A stretch of 36,102 nucleotides of DNA, taken from the NCBI GenBank assembly GCA_000437555.1, contig FR901028.1, forward strand, positions 257,665 to 293,766, given 5' to 3'. Below, in pieces: positions 15,870 to 23,907 of the stretch. Each line of letters starts with the position of its first letter. Position 1 is the stretch's first letter. The position numbers and the translations under genes are program-made. The notes below the pieces were generated by a model. It was not told the origin of the DNA and did not search any database. It worked only from the letters and a program-made list of their open reading frames with translations. Source of the stretch: Acidaminococcus sp. CAG:917. GTDB taxonomy: Bacteria; Bacillota; Clostridia; Christensenellales; CAG-917.

Positions 15870-17798
15870 ATGGACGAACAAAAAGAGCTTACCGAATCCG
15901 AAACTTTAGAACTTGTCAAAATCAGAAAGGAAAAACTTTCCTCGCTTGTCGAGGCAGGCAAAAATCCTTTTGAAATAACAACTTTTGACAGGACGGCGAC
16001 GACAAAAGAAATTAAAGAAAACTTTGAAAAGTTTGAAAATCAAACGGCAGTCGTGGCAGGTCGTCTTATGTCTAAGCGCATTATGGGAAAGGCAAGTTTT
16101 GCCCATATAATGGACGGCGACGGAAAACTTCAAGGTTATTTCAGCCGTGACGACTTAGGTGAATCCGAATATGCCGATTTCAAAAAATTGGATATCGGAG
16201 ATATCATAGGCATTGAAGGATTTATTTTTAAGACCAAAACCGAAGAAATTTCCATTCATGCCAAAAAGGTTACGTTGCTTGCAAAGTCGCTTTTGCCGCT
16301 CCCCGAAAAATTCCACGGTTTAAAAGACCCCGACCAACGTTTCCGCAGGCGTTACGTTGACCTTATCGTCAACCCGGAAGTAAAAGAAGTTTTTGTAAAG
16401 CGCAGTAAGATAATTTCCACCATAAGGGAAGTATTGGACAAAAAAGGTTTTATCGAAGTGGAAACGCCTGTGCTCAATACCTTGGCAGGCGGAGCAAACG
16501 CAAGACCGTTTATCACTCATCATAACACGCTCGACATCGATATGTATATGCGTATAGCAACCGAACTTCATCTGAAGCGTTGCATAGTCGGCGGTTTCGA
16601 AAAAGTTTACGAGTTAGGCAGACAATTCCGCAACGAGGGTATGGATACGCGCCATAATCCCGAGTTTACCACAATAGAACTTTATCAGGCATACGCAGAT
16701 TATCACGATATGATGGATATCACCGAGGAGCTTTTCACTGCGGCGGCAAATAAAGTTTGCGGCGGGCTCGATATAAATTATCAGGGACAGCAGATAAGCC
16801 TCAAACGACCGTGGGAGCGTCTCACTATGGTGGAGGCAGTCAAAAAATATACGGGGCTCGATTTTGAGAAAGGAAACCTTAAAGAGCTTATCAAAAAGGC
16901 AAACGATATGGGTCTCGATATGCCGTCGGATACATCTTGGGGCAATGCTCTTTATAAAGCGTTTGACACTTTTGTCGAGGAAAAACTTACGGGACCTGTT
17001 TTCATAACCGATTATCCCGTCGAGGTCAGTCCTTTGGCTAAAAAGAAAAAGGACGACAAAAGACTCACCGAAAGATTTGAATTTTTCCTCTTTGCAAGCG
17101 AAGGCGGAAACGCATTCAGCGAGCTTAACGACCCGATTGACCAAAGAGCGAGGTTTGAACAGCAGATGCTCAACAAGGCAAAGGGCGACGAAGAAGCTCA
17201 ACCATACGACGAGGATTTTTGCAACGCTCTCGAATACGGTATGCCTCCGACAGGCGGTCTCGGCATAGGTATCGACCGTATGGTTATGTTTTTGGCCGAC
17301 AGCGCTTCGATAAGGGACGTTTTACTTTTCCCGACTATGAAGCCTTTAAAAGAAGCAAGGGGCAAAGACTCGGATAATAAGACTGAGGAAGGGGCAGACG
17401 TTAAAAGCGAGCCTGAAAAAATCGACTTTTCCAAAGTGGAAATCGAGCCATTGTTCAAGGAATTCGTTGATTTTGAAACTTTCAGCAAATCCGATTTCAG
17501 AGCGGTTAAAGTGCTGGCCTGCGAAGCAGTTCCCAAATCGAAGAAACTTTTAAAGTTTACTCTCGATGACGGAAGCGGCGAATCCAGAACGATTTTAAGC
17601 GGTATTCACGAATATTACGAGCCCGAGGAGCTGGTAGGGAAAACTTGTATCGCCATAGTCAATTTGCCGCCGAGAGCAATGATGGGTATAGACTCATGCG
17701 GTATGTTAATATCCGCCGTTCACTCGGAAGAGGGCAAGACTAAACTTCATCTCCTTATGGTGGACAATCGTATTCCCGCAGGGGCGAAACTCTATTAA
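15870..17798 (+). CDS. lysS: Lysyl-tRNA synthetase fused to MetRS-type tRNA-binding domain
   Basis: Class II lysyl-tRNA synthetase charging tRNA-Lys. Residues ~1-490 show the N-terminal anticodon-binding OB fold, motif 2 (FRNEGMDTRHNPEFTTIE) and motif 3 (GLGIGIDRMVMFLADSASIRD). After a charged linker, residues ~517-642 form a second OB fold with SDFRAVKVLACEAV, KLLKFTLDDGSGESRTILSGI, LPPRAMMGIDSCGMLISA and a PAGAKLY ending, the Trbp111/EMAPII-like domain normally at the C terminus of MetRS. Total is 642 residues against about 500 for a usual LysRS. ATG at 15870 is chosen because GTGGAG lies at 15860-15865; an upstream in-frame TTG at 15852 has no ribosome site. Monocistronic. Confidence 0.93.
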   Translation: MDEQKELTESETLELVKIRKEKLSSLVEAGKNPFEITTFDRTATTKEIKENFEKFENQTAVVAGRLMSKRIMGKASFAHIMDGDGKLQGYFSRDDLGESEYADFKKLDIGDIIGIEGFIFKTKTEEISIHAKKVTLLAKSLLPLPEKFHGLKDPDQRFRRRYVDLIVNPEVKEVFVKRSKIISTIREVLDKKGFIEVETPVLNTLAGGANARPFITHHNTLDIDMYMRIATELHLKRCIVGGFEKVYELGRQFRNEGMDTRHNPEFTTIELYQAYADYHDMMDITEELFTAAANKVCGGLDINYQGQQISLKRPWERLTMVEAVKKYTGLDFEKGNLKELIKKANDMGLDMPSDTSWGNALYKAFDTFVEEKLTGPVFITDYPVEVSPLAKKKKDDKRLTERFEFFLFASEGGNAFSELNDPIDQRARFEQQMLNKAKGDEEAQPYDEDFCNALEYGMPPTGGLGIGIDRMVMFLADSASIRDVLLFPTMKPLKEARGKDSDNKTEEGADVKSEPEKIDFSKVEIEPLFKEFVDFETFSKSDFRAVKVLACEAVPKSKKLLKFTLDDGSGESRTILSGIHEYYEPEELVGKTCIAIVNLPPRAMMGIDSCGMLISAVHSEEGKTKLHLLMVDNRIPAGAKLY

Positions 17799-17912
17799 AA
17801 ACAGCGTTTTGCAAACTCTGCTTGCACTTTTGCTCAACTCGTTTTCCGTTAATATTAACGCGCTTGCCGTCAAAATATTACGTCAACGCACGAACACAAA
17901 TTGTTATATCTG

Positions 17913-17949
17913 AAATAGGCACTCCTCATTGTCGGGACTGCCTATTTTT
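17913..17949 (+). terminator. Terminator after lysS
   Basis: A 9-bp stem AAATAGGCA with TGCCTATTT (17913-17921 with 17939-17947), a 17-base loop that can add a TCC/GGA pairing, then TTTTTA. Confidence 0.65.
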
Positions 17950-17995
17950 ATAGACTTATAGGGCGATAATAGCATAACCTTTATAGAGAATAAAA

Positions 17996-18466
17996 ATGAG
18001 AAGAAAAGACAGAGAAATAGTTGATTTCAGCAAAATAGAAAAAATAATTTCGTTAGCCGGATATTTGCACTTGGGAATGTACGACGAAGGATATCCCTAT
18101 GTAGTCCCGCTTCATTACGGTTATTTTTTCGAGAACAAAAAGCCCGTGTTTTTTGTACATTGCGCAAAAGAAGGTCATAAATTGGAATGTATTAAAAAGA
18201 ATAACAACGTATTTGTGGAAATTGACAGAGCGGTCAATATCATAGCGGCGGATACCCCTTGCAAATACGGAGCCGAATACGAGTGCGTTATGTGCCGAGG
18301 CAAAGCGACTGTCCTTACCGACGAAGAGGAAAAGCTCAAAGGTCTGAAGCTGCTTATGAAAACGCAAACGGGAAAGGATTTTGAAATTCCTGCCGTTTCT
18401 GCGGAAACGGTAACCGTCATAAGAATTGACGTAGACTCCTATTCCGCAAAGGCAAGGGTGAAATAA
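17996..18466 (+). CDS. NimA-like pyridoxamine-phosphate-oxidase-fold flavoprotein
   Basis: 156 residues of the split-barrel FMN-binding family that includes NimA nitroimidazole-resistance proteins. Supporting segments are YLHLGMYDEGYPYVVPLHYGY near the N terminus, then FVHCAKEGHKLECIKKNN and YECVMCRGKATVL. Such proteins bind FMN or a similar cofactor and reduce small molecules; the physiological substrate is not predictable, and drug resistance should not be assumed. The ribosome site before ATG 17996 is weak (AGAGA). It is convergent with the M1 peptidase gene. Its 3' end carries one arm of an inverted repeat (18396-18508). Confidence 0.8.
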   Translation: MRRKDREIVDFSKIEKIISLAGYLHLGMYDEGYPYVVPLHYGYFFENKKPVFFVHCAKEGHKLECIKKNNNVFVEIDRAVNIIAADTPCKYGAEYECVMCRGKATVLTDEEEKLKGLKLLMKTQTGKDFEIPAVSAETVTVIRIDVDSYSAKARVK

Positions 18467-18508
18467 ATAATCTTTGAAAACTCGGCGGGGCAACCGTTTC
18501 CGCAGAAA
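18396..18508 (+). repeat. 16-bp inverted repeat across a gene end
   Basis: TTTCTGCGGAAACGGT at 18396-18411, inside the flavoprotein gene, is the exact reverse complement of 18493-18508, beyond the stop. The first arm can also fold alone (CCGTTTC with GAAACGG, loop TGCG). Confidence 0.7.
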
Positions 18509-18563
18509 AAACCGTTGCCGCAATCATTTAATGTAAGTGCCGAATTCTTAAAATTTAAAACGC

Positions 18564-18579
18564 CGCCGCATTTGCGGCG
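18564..18579 (-). terminator. Candidate terminator for the minus-strand PRC/M1 operon
   Basis: Read on the minus strand, CGCCGC pairs with GCGGCG around AAAT, followed by GCG, four T, AAA and four T. It lies about 75 bases beyond the M1 gene stop. Confidence 0.55.
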
Positions 18580-18652
18580 ACATTTATTTATAACATAGAT
18601 AGATGTTGACAAATCGGCGGATATATACGGGCAAGAGCCAAACGCCGTTTAA

Positions 18653-20089
18653 TTATATGACCGCTTTGCCGTTTAGCCAAGAATTTAAATTTAATCCTCG
18701 GTTGTATTTTTTAAAGCAGTCCGACAGGTCGGAAAAAGTAGCTATTTTAAATTTGTAAGTTTCGTAAAATTTCTGCATCGCTTTTTTGAATTTCCTTTCG
18801 CCTAAAAGGTCAAATACGTAACTGAACATCAACGCCCCTTTGTCATACGAAATGACTATATATTCGTTTGAAGAATTGAAATCCGACAGCGATTTTGACA
18901 TTGTTTCATTAAACGTTATACCGTTTGCTTCGGCGTATGCTTTATATACTGCATAGCTCAGCTTATGGTTGCCGATAACTGACGCATATTTTTCCTTGTT
19001 GCCGTTTGCTTTGAAATAGTAGGCGGTGGAAAACTCCGCCAAACCCTCATCGACGAATGCTTCGCTTGTCTGGAGAGTACCGACGGTCTCATACCACCAT
19101 TGATGCGCCGTTTCGTGAACGACAGTCAGTTCAAGATATTCATCTGTGAGATTATCCGAAATAATCGACATAGAAGAATACTCCATGCCCATTGCGACGA
19201 AAGGAGATTGCACCACGGTATAGGTTTCGTAAGGATATTTCCCGAAAGCGGAACCGAAAGTCTTTATTGCATTTTGCGCTATGCCCAAAGTTTTGGCAGG
19301 TTCGGCATCGTCGTAGTATAAATATTTAATTTCGATGCCGTCCGTCGTCTTTGAAAGTGCCATAAAAGATTGCGACAGCACCATTCCGAAATCCCTCGTG
19401 TTTTTTGCGGTAATCTCAAAAGTCTTTTTGCCGTCCGACTGCGTTTCATCCGTTATCTTACCGCTCGATGCCAAAACAAAGTCGTCGGGCGCTGTCAGCG
19501 TAACAAAAAAGTCCTGCACGTCGGCGACATAAGGGTCGCCGTAAGCAGAATACTTCGTTTCAACGAATTCTCCTTTAATTATCGGACATACCACGGGGTA
19601 GAGCGAACACAGGTTTACCGTTTTTTGCGTGACGCCGAGTCTTCCGTTGCATTTTGGCAGGGTGACAGTGTATTTTATAGAAAAATCGATTTTTTCGCCG
19701 CTCGCAGTGGAAGGAATGTTTACGGTTAAGACCTGTTCGTTTTCGCTGAGCGAAAACTCTGCCTGATTGCCGCTTACGGTAAGTTCGTCTATCTCGATTT
19801 TGCCGTAACTTATTCCGTCATAATACGCCTCGCCCGCATCGGTTATAGTAAAGGCGTTCCGTTTATAGGCGTTGGCGTAAAGCATTATTTTGAGCGTATC
19901 AAGCGGTTTGGTTTCGTTGTTGACATAACATACGTTCTGCACTCCCTCTACTGTCAAATCGCCGTCATACGAAAGATTGATATCATAAACGGCGTTTGTT
20001 CGGGTTTCCGTTTCTGCGTTGCAAGCGACAAGGATTCCTATGAGGCAGATAAACAAGAGGGCGAATATTAAAAATCTAAGTTTTTTCAT
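18653..20089 (-). CDS. M1-family zinc metallopeptidase lipoprotein
   Basis: Extracytoplasmic aminopeptidase-type enzyme, 478 residues. A lipobox LVAC (Cys23) follows a hydrophobic signal. An N-terminal beta domain is followed by GMEYSSM (301-307, the M1 substrate loop equivalent to GAMEN) and HETAHQWW (325-332). Glu348 lies 18 residues after the second His, giving the full HExxH-X18-E zinc site, and SYDKGA carries the M1 tyrosine. It is shorter than classical M1 enzymes, lacking the long C-terminal helical domain. It sits 10 bases downstream of the PRC-barrel gene, whose end supplies its GGAGG site, so they form an operon. Peptide trimming outside the cell for nutrition is inference. Confidence 0.9.
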   Translation of the reverse strand: MKKLRFLIFALLFICLIGILVACNAETETRTNAVYDINLSYDGDLTVEGVQNVCYVNNETKPLDTLKIMLYANAYKRNAFTITDAGEAYYDGISYGKIEIDELTVSGNQAEFSLSENEQVLTVNIPSTASGEKIDFSIKYTVTLPKCNGRLGVTQKTVNLCSLYPVVCPIIKGEFVETKYSAYGDPYVADVQDFFVTLTAPDDFVLASSGKITDETQSDGKKTFEITAKNTRDFGMVLSQSFMALSKTTDGIEIKYLYYDDAEPAKTLGIAQNAIKTFGSAFGKYPYETYTVVQSPFVAMGMEYSSMSIISDNLTDEYLELTVVHETAHQWWYETVGTLQTSEAFVDEGLAEFSTAYYFKANGNKEKYASVIGNHKLSYAVYKAYAEANGITFNETMSKSLSDFNSSNEYIVISYDKGALMFSYVFDLLGERKFKKAMQKFYETYKFKIATFSDLSDCFKKYNRGLNLNSWLNGKAVI

Positions 20090-20099
20090 TTTTCCTCCG

Positions 20100-21020
20100 T
20101 CAGCTCACCGAGTGCACTGCAAGTTCAACAAGCTTTCCGTAGTTCATTGCCTTTTCCACCGTCTCGAAAGTAACGACTTCACCTTGCCTGATAATTAAAT
20201 CGCCGTTGTAGGAAAAGATATTTTGTTCCACTTTTCTGCCGAGCAGGAAGTGATAGTCGCTGATTATTCTTTGGGGGGTGGGATATCCGTCGTAGGTTAA
20301 ACGGCTTTGCGCAACGTTTTCGCCGGGATTATCGCCGTCGGATATATTACCGTTTAAATCCTGTGTCGCCTTTAATGTGGAAAAATATTTAAATTTCAAG
20401 CCGTCAGTCTTTCCCTCATCCGTTTCGGGTAATAAGTCAGACTGATTGTTCTTGTCGTTTATCGGGGCATTAGAAGGCGCAAAACCGTCGGAAAAACCCG
20501 GTCTGCCGAAACCGTTGTTTTCTTCCCATGCCGCTTCGTTTCCGTCAAACAATGAAATTTCTTTATCCGACGTTTTCGGAATATTTTTTTTGGTGGTCTT
20601 TGACGGTTTTATATTGTTTTCGCCCCTTATAACGATAAATTCTCTTGAAGCCCTCAAGACGTCCGACGTTGGAAAGGTCCCTTTTTCGAATTCGAGCGCG
20701 GTTGCGATGAGTCCTTCCGTAGTTACTTTTTTGAGCGTGCCCAGGCTTTTTCCGTCGGTGGTAAGTCCGTCGGTAAGATACACAGGAAGGTAAGCCTTTG
20801 AAAAATTTTCGCCCGCTACGGTAAGACACAAATCGTTTTTAAACAAAACGTAATCCTGCACGGCAATGATTTTATCCGCCTTAGCATAATTTAAAGGCTG
20901 TCCGCAGTTTAAAATGGCATACCTTATTTTACCCGTCCTCTTTGAGATTAAGATTCCGCAAATATTTCCAAGCGATTTTGCCTCGTAAAGGCAAACGCCT
21001 TGTTTATTGAATAAATCCAT
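20100..21020 (-). CDS. PRC-barrel-like domain protein
   Basis: 306 residues, cytoplasmic by composition (no signal or membrane helix). The N terminus (LGNICGILISKRTGKIRYAIL) has the strand-turn pattern of PRC-barrel domains, and a second similar module follows (SLGTLKKVTTEGLIATALEF, about residues 90-130). The middle (about 145-225) is polar, Asp/Asn/Gly-rich and probably disordered. The C-terminal ~50 residues resume an ordered pattern (FLLGRKVEQNIFSYNGDLIIRQGEVV). ATG at 21020 is chosen because GGGAGG lies just upstream; an in-frame TTG 33 bases earlier lacks a site. It leads the operon with the M1 lipoprotein. Function unknown. Confidence 0.7.
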   Translation of the reverse strand: MDLFNKQGVCLYEAKSLGNICGILISKRTGKIRYAILNCGQPLNYAKADKIIAVQDYVLFKNDLCLTVAGENFSKAYLPVYLTDGLTTDGKSLGTLKKVTTEGLIATALEFEKGTFPTSDVLRASREFIVIRGENNIKPSKTTKKNIPKTSDKEISLFDGNEAAWEENNGFGRPGFSDGFAPSNAPINDKNNQSDLLPETDEGKTDGLKFKYFSTLKATQDLNGNISDGDNPGENVAQSRLTYDGYPTPQRIISDYHFLLGRKVEQNIFSYNGDLIIRQGEVVTFETVEKAMNYGKLVELAVHSVS

Positions 21021-21429
21021 TTTTGCCTCCCGATTCAATATATTTGAGGTCAACGCGGATTATGCACGGCCGTAGCAGGTAAAGCGGAAACGGTAAATTA
21101 AGATATAAGATAAAAATAAATAAAAGCGTCAAATAACGTCGAAAAACATAAAAAGCTAAAGTTTGGCAAATCGGCCGATAAAATAGGCTTATCAAACGAT
21201 ATTTAAATGTCGGGAAAAAGTCGGCTAAACAGTATAAGCAAAGTTGAATAAAAAACGGATGGACGAAGCGGTGCAAAAGCGACAGAAAATCAGATGGCGC
21301 AAACAATACGAATCTTTTGAGGGCAATATGAAGTCTTTTAAGCTAAAAGATAAAAGGCGTGAGATAAAACGATAAGGGCTTACAGTCATAAAAGCGCTAT
21401 GGCGTTAATATGCTGATAATATGTAAAGG

Positions 21430-21473
21430 TTATGCACATTTATCCACAATAATGTGGATAACTCTGTGCAAAA
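21430..21473. promoter_or_regulatory. DnaA-box cluster
   Basis: Three perfect TTATNCACA boxes occur in 32 bases: TTATGCACA (21430-21438), TTATCCACA (21440-21448) and the inverted TGTGGATAA (21453-21461). The last two face each other across ATAA. A fourth box with one mismatch (TGTGCAAAA, 21465-21473) follows, and another lies at 21492-21500. Confidence 0.8.
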
Positions 21474-21474
21474 C

Positions 21475-21500
21475 TTTGCATATAAATACATTTATGCAAA
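21475..21500. promoter_or_regulatory. Operator-like inverted repeat before cwlD
   Basis: TTTGCATA (21475-21482) and TATGCAAA (21493-21500) are perfect 8-bp arms with a 10-base AT-only-plus-one-C spacer, 26 bases upstream of the cwlD start. The protein that would bind it is unknown. Confidence 0.45.
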
Positions 21501-21525
21501 ATAGACAAAATTCGCGGGAGAGAAG

Positions 21526-22209
21526 ATGTTTGTAGTAAAATTCAGAAAACTTTTGGTTATAGTGTTGCTTTCCGTGGCTTTTTTGCTTACGGCTATCTGT
21601 GTTCCTACGGCGGTTAAAGCTACTTCGCCTAAACCTGCCTATACCGTCGTCGTGGACGCGGGACACGGCGGAATCGACGGCGGAGTGCAGGGCGTAAATA
21701 CGGGTGTGTATGAGCGTGAACTGAATCTATCTATTGCCTACAAGGTAAAAGCGGAGCTTGAAAAGGCACAGATTAACGTCGTTATGACGAGAACGACTTC
21801 CGACGGGGCTCTCGATACTATGCTCACCCAAAAGCAGGAGGATATGGAAAAGCGCAAGAAGATAATTTTAGAGGCTTCCCCGGATTGCGTTGTAAGCATA
21901 CATCAAAACAAATACACTCAGCAAAGCCGCAGGGGAGCGCAGGCGTTCTTTTGGGGAGATTCGACTTTAGCCGACGTCTTGCAAGCAGCTCTCAACGAGA
22001 AACTGAACAAAGAGAACACGGGCAGAACTTTTTCCGCCCTAAAGGGCGATTATTATATCTTAAGGCAAACGCCTTATCCGTCAGCACTAGTGGAATGCGG
22101 ATTTTTATCAAATCCTCTCGATGAGGCGCTTTTGGTTACGGACGAATATCAAAACAAAGTGGCAAAGGTCATTGCCGATTCGATAATATCCTTTTTGATG
22201 TCGGCGTAA
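21526..22209 (+). CDS. cwlD: N-acetylmuramoyl-L-alanine amidase CwlD
   Basis: Zinc amidase (Amidase_3) that strips peptide from cortex muramic acid so that muramic-delta-lactam can form, a step needed for spore germination. 227 residues: an N-terminal membrane/signal segment (about 8-30), then zinc ligands His47 (DAGHGG), Glu63 (YEREL) and His126 (SIHQN), and catalytic Glu190 (LVECGFLSNP). The YYILRQTPYPSALVECGFL stretch is typical of CwlD among amidases. The start ATG follows GGGAGAGAAG. It stands alone on the plus strand, directly downstream of the DnaA-box cluster. Mother-cell expression would be expected, but no clear SigE or SigG site was recognised. Confidence 0.9.
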   Translation: MFVVKFRKLLVIVLLSVAFLLTAICVPTAVKATSPKPAYTVVVDAGHGGIDGGVQGVNTGVYERELNLSIAYKVKAELEKAQINVVMTRTTSDGALDTMLTQKQEDMEKRKKIILEASPDCVVSIHQNKYTQQSRRGAQAFFWGDSTLADVLQAALNEKLNKENTGRTFSALKGDYYILRQTPYPSALVECGFLSNPLDEALLVTDEYQNKVAKVIADSIISFLMSA

Positions 22210-22294
22210 GCTTTGTATTTTTTAAATTTTAAAATAAAGTCGTTTCGGAAGTTTTTTATTGAGTCGTTTGCGAAAATAAAACACGGAAAACAAA

Positions 22295-22357
22295 ATGCAA
22301 AGAAATAAATCCAAAAAATCAAAACATAAAAAAAAGACGGTAAATAAAAACAAATAG
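22295..22357 (+). CDS. Possible 20-aa lysine-rich micropeptide
   Basis: ATG to TAG encodes MQRNKSKKSKHKKKTVNKNK, with nine Lys, one Arg and one His. The stop is three bases before a perfect hairpin. No ribosome site is seen and the DNA is simply A-rich, so chance is a serious alternative. Confidence 0.2.
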   Translation: MQRNKSKKSKHKKKTVNKNK

Positions 22358-22360
22358 AGT

Positions 22361-22390
22361 TTTACGCCCTGCCTGAAGGCAGGGCGTAAA
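22361..22390. terminator. Perfect 13-bp hairpin, probable terminator
   Basis: TTTACGCCCTGCC (22361-22373) and GGCAGGGCGTAAA (22378-22390) pair perfectly around TGAA. It lies between convergent genes. The plus-strand tail (TAAAGC) lacks a T-run; the minus-strand tail (ACTCTATTTGTTTTTA) is more T-rich. Confidence 0.6.
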
Positions 22391-22438
22391 TAAAGCTTGT
22401 ATAGCTTTTAATATATAATTTTATTTATAAGATAGTTA

Positions 22439-22583
22439 CTTTTCTATTAAATAATTACAATTTGATAAATAATGGCTTTTTATCGAATGCTGTCTTTTAT
22501 TAAATGTTTGCTTTTTATTAAATAACTCCCTTACATTAAATAATTGCCTTTTAACAAATCGTAACCGTTTATTAAAAAAAGCA
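22439..22583. repeat. Array of about eight degenerate 18-bp tandem repeats
   Basis: Units start at about 22439, 22458, 22476, 22494, 22511, 22530, 22548 and 22566 (17-19 bases each), with approximate consensus CTTTTTATTAAATAATTG. A possible further decayed unit lies at 22421-22438. Confidence 0.7.
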
Positions 22584-22671
22584 TTATATTCAGCGCCGTC
22601 CGTTATATCAAATTTAAAAATGCAAAGGCTTATCGGCGCAATGTCAAACGGAGAAAAAGCAAGGCTTAATA

Positions 22672-23880
22672 CTAAAAACACAGCTTATCAATCGCCGCTT
22701 TGTATATGTCGTAAAGGGCGTATAAGTCTTTTATCGGAATCATCTCGTCGGGGCAGTGTATAGGCAAAGGTCTGTCGGGAAACACGGGACCGAAAGCCAC
22801 GCCGTGTTTTAGCGCTCTCGCATAAGTGCCGCCCCCGATTGCTATCGGAGAGGCGTTTTGCTTTGTGTAGCCGTTGTAGACGTCAAGCAAGGTTTTGCAA
22901 AGCGTGTCGTCGCTACTGACTTTAAGCGGCAGATGAAAATGCGTCCTCTCTATCGTGGCTTCGGGTAGGGCATATTGAATTTTATCCTTTACAAAGCTTT
23001 CGGAATATGTCACGGGATATCGTATATCGAGCACAAAATTCAGGCGGTCGTCGACGTATGCCATACCCGTGTTTACGGTAAGTCGTCCGCTTTCGTCGGA
23101 TACGGCAAGGTCTAATCCCGAGCCGTAAAAATCGGAAAGGACCTTATAAAGCCTTGCAATCTTTTCGTCTTTATCGGACAGCATTTTAAGCATATTTATA
23201 ATCGCGTTTTCGCCCTGCCAAGGAGTGGCGGCGTGCGCGGATATGCCGTTTGAAGAATATTCCTTTCCATTGTATTTTGCCTTGCAAATGTTAGGAACGA
23301 CGTTTGCTCTCTCTCCCGAGTGAATTTCAAAGCCGTCGATTTTAGGGAGGGAAATTTTAAAATTTACTATTCCCTTTTCACAGTATATGACGGGGAAGTC
23401 GGCGTCGGGGGAGAAGCCCTCATCGGGCATTTGTTCGCACTTATTAAAATGCTCTATGCACTTCCAGCCGCTTTCCTCGTTCAGCCCGAAAATTAATTTG
23501 ATTTTGCGCTTAGGCGTCTTTACCTTTAAAAGGTCGCCCGTCGCCAGAAGGCAGGCAAGCATGGGAAGTTTGTCGTCGAGCGCACCTCTGCCGTATATAT
23601 TGCCGTCCGCAATCTCGCCAAGCGGATTTTTTGTCCAGCCGTCGCCTATGGGCACAGTGTCAAGATGTCCGAGAACGGCAAAAGGCTTTCCTTCTCCGCA
23701 TTCGGCGTAACCTATATAGTTGTCAAGATTGACGCATTTAAACCCCATAGAGCCTGCGAGTTTTAAAACGTAGTCGAGTGCTTCTGCGGTTCCCTTCCCG
23801 AAAGGCGCGTCCTTTTCCGCTTTTTCCTGAACGCTTTTTATGCTTAAAAGCTCTAACGAATATTTGATAATTGAATCCAT
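22672..23880 (-). CDS. M20-family dipeptidase, PepV-like
   Basis: Cytoplasmic di-zinc peptidase of the PepV/Sapep type, 402 residues. Metal-site elements in order: GHLDTVP (His72, Asp74), GRGALDDK (bridging Asp102), NEESG (catalytic Glu135 and Glu136), PDADFP (Asp of the second zinc) and a late IHCPDE His. A lid domain lies between, with SAHAATPWQGENAI carrying the substrate-contact His. ATG at 23880 is chosen because GAGG lies just upstream in TTTTTTGAGGTTGAT; an upstream alternative at 23913 has no such site. It is divergent from radC, with 121 bases between. Peptide turnover is the likely role; the substrate is unproven. Confidence 0.9.
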   Translation of the reverse strand: MDSIIKYSLELLSIKSVQEKAEKDAPFGKGTAEALDYVLKLAGSMGFKCVNLDNYIGYAECGEGKPFAVLGHLDTVPIGDGWTKNPLGEIADGNIYGRGALDDKLPMLACLLATGDLLKVKTPKRKIKLIFGLNEESGWKCIEHFNKCEQMPDEGFSPDADFPVIYCEKGIVNFKISLPKIDGFEIHSGERANVVPNICKAKYNGKEYSSNGISAHAATPWQGENAIINMLKMLSDKDEKIARLYKVLSDFYGSGLDLAVSDESGRLTVNTGMAYVDDRLNFVLDIRYPVTYSESFVKDKIQYALPEATIERTHFHLPLKVSSDDTLCKTLLDVYNGYTKQNASPIAIGGGTYARALKHGVAFGPVFPDRPLPIHCPDEMIPIKDLYALYDIYKAAIDKLCF

Positions 23881-23907
23881 ATCAACCTCAAAAAATGCAA
23901 ATAAAAA

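Larger units (their letters stand above)
21021..21525. other. 505-base divergent gap with DnaA boxes
   Basis: Between the minus-strand PRC-barrel gene and cwlD. The distal part (about 21050-21420) is AT-rich without a credible gene. A one-mismatch DnaA box (TTATGCACG, 21060-21068) is near its left end, and the dense cluster is at 21430-21500. Confidence 0.6.
22210..22671. other. 462-base AT-rich gap after cwlD
   Basis: Convergent gap between cwlD and the M20 peptidase gene. It contains a Lys-rich micro-ORF (22295-22357), a perfect 13-bp hairpin (22361-22390) and about eight degenerate 18-bp repeats (22439-22583). AGTCGTTT also occurs twice, about 23 bases apart, near 22238-22270. Confidence 0.6.

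Noticed and set aside
17996..18466. Nitroimidazole-resistance gene (nim)
   Set aside because: Only the broad flavin-binding fold is supported; most family members have no resistance role.
21054..21525. Chromosomal origin oriC
   Set aside because: The DnaA boxes are suggestive, but dnaA, dnaN, rpmH and gyr genes are absent and most genes on both sides over the window run on the plus strand, without the strand switch expected at an origin.
22439..22583. CRISPR array
   Set aside because: Units are 18 bases, contiguous without spacers, and degenerate; there are no cas genes.
22436..22681. 81-aa reverse-strand protein with six-residue repeats
   Set aside because: Its GTG start overlaps the end of the M20 gene without a ribosome site, and the repeated residues follow from the DNA repeat.
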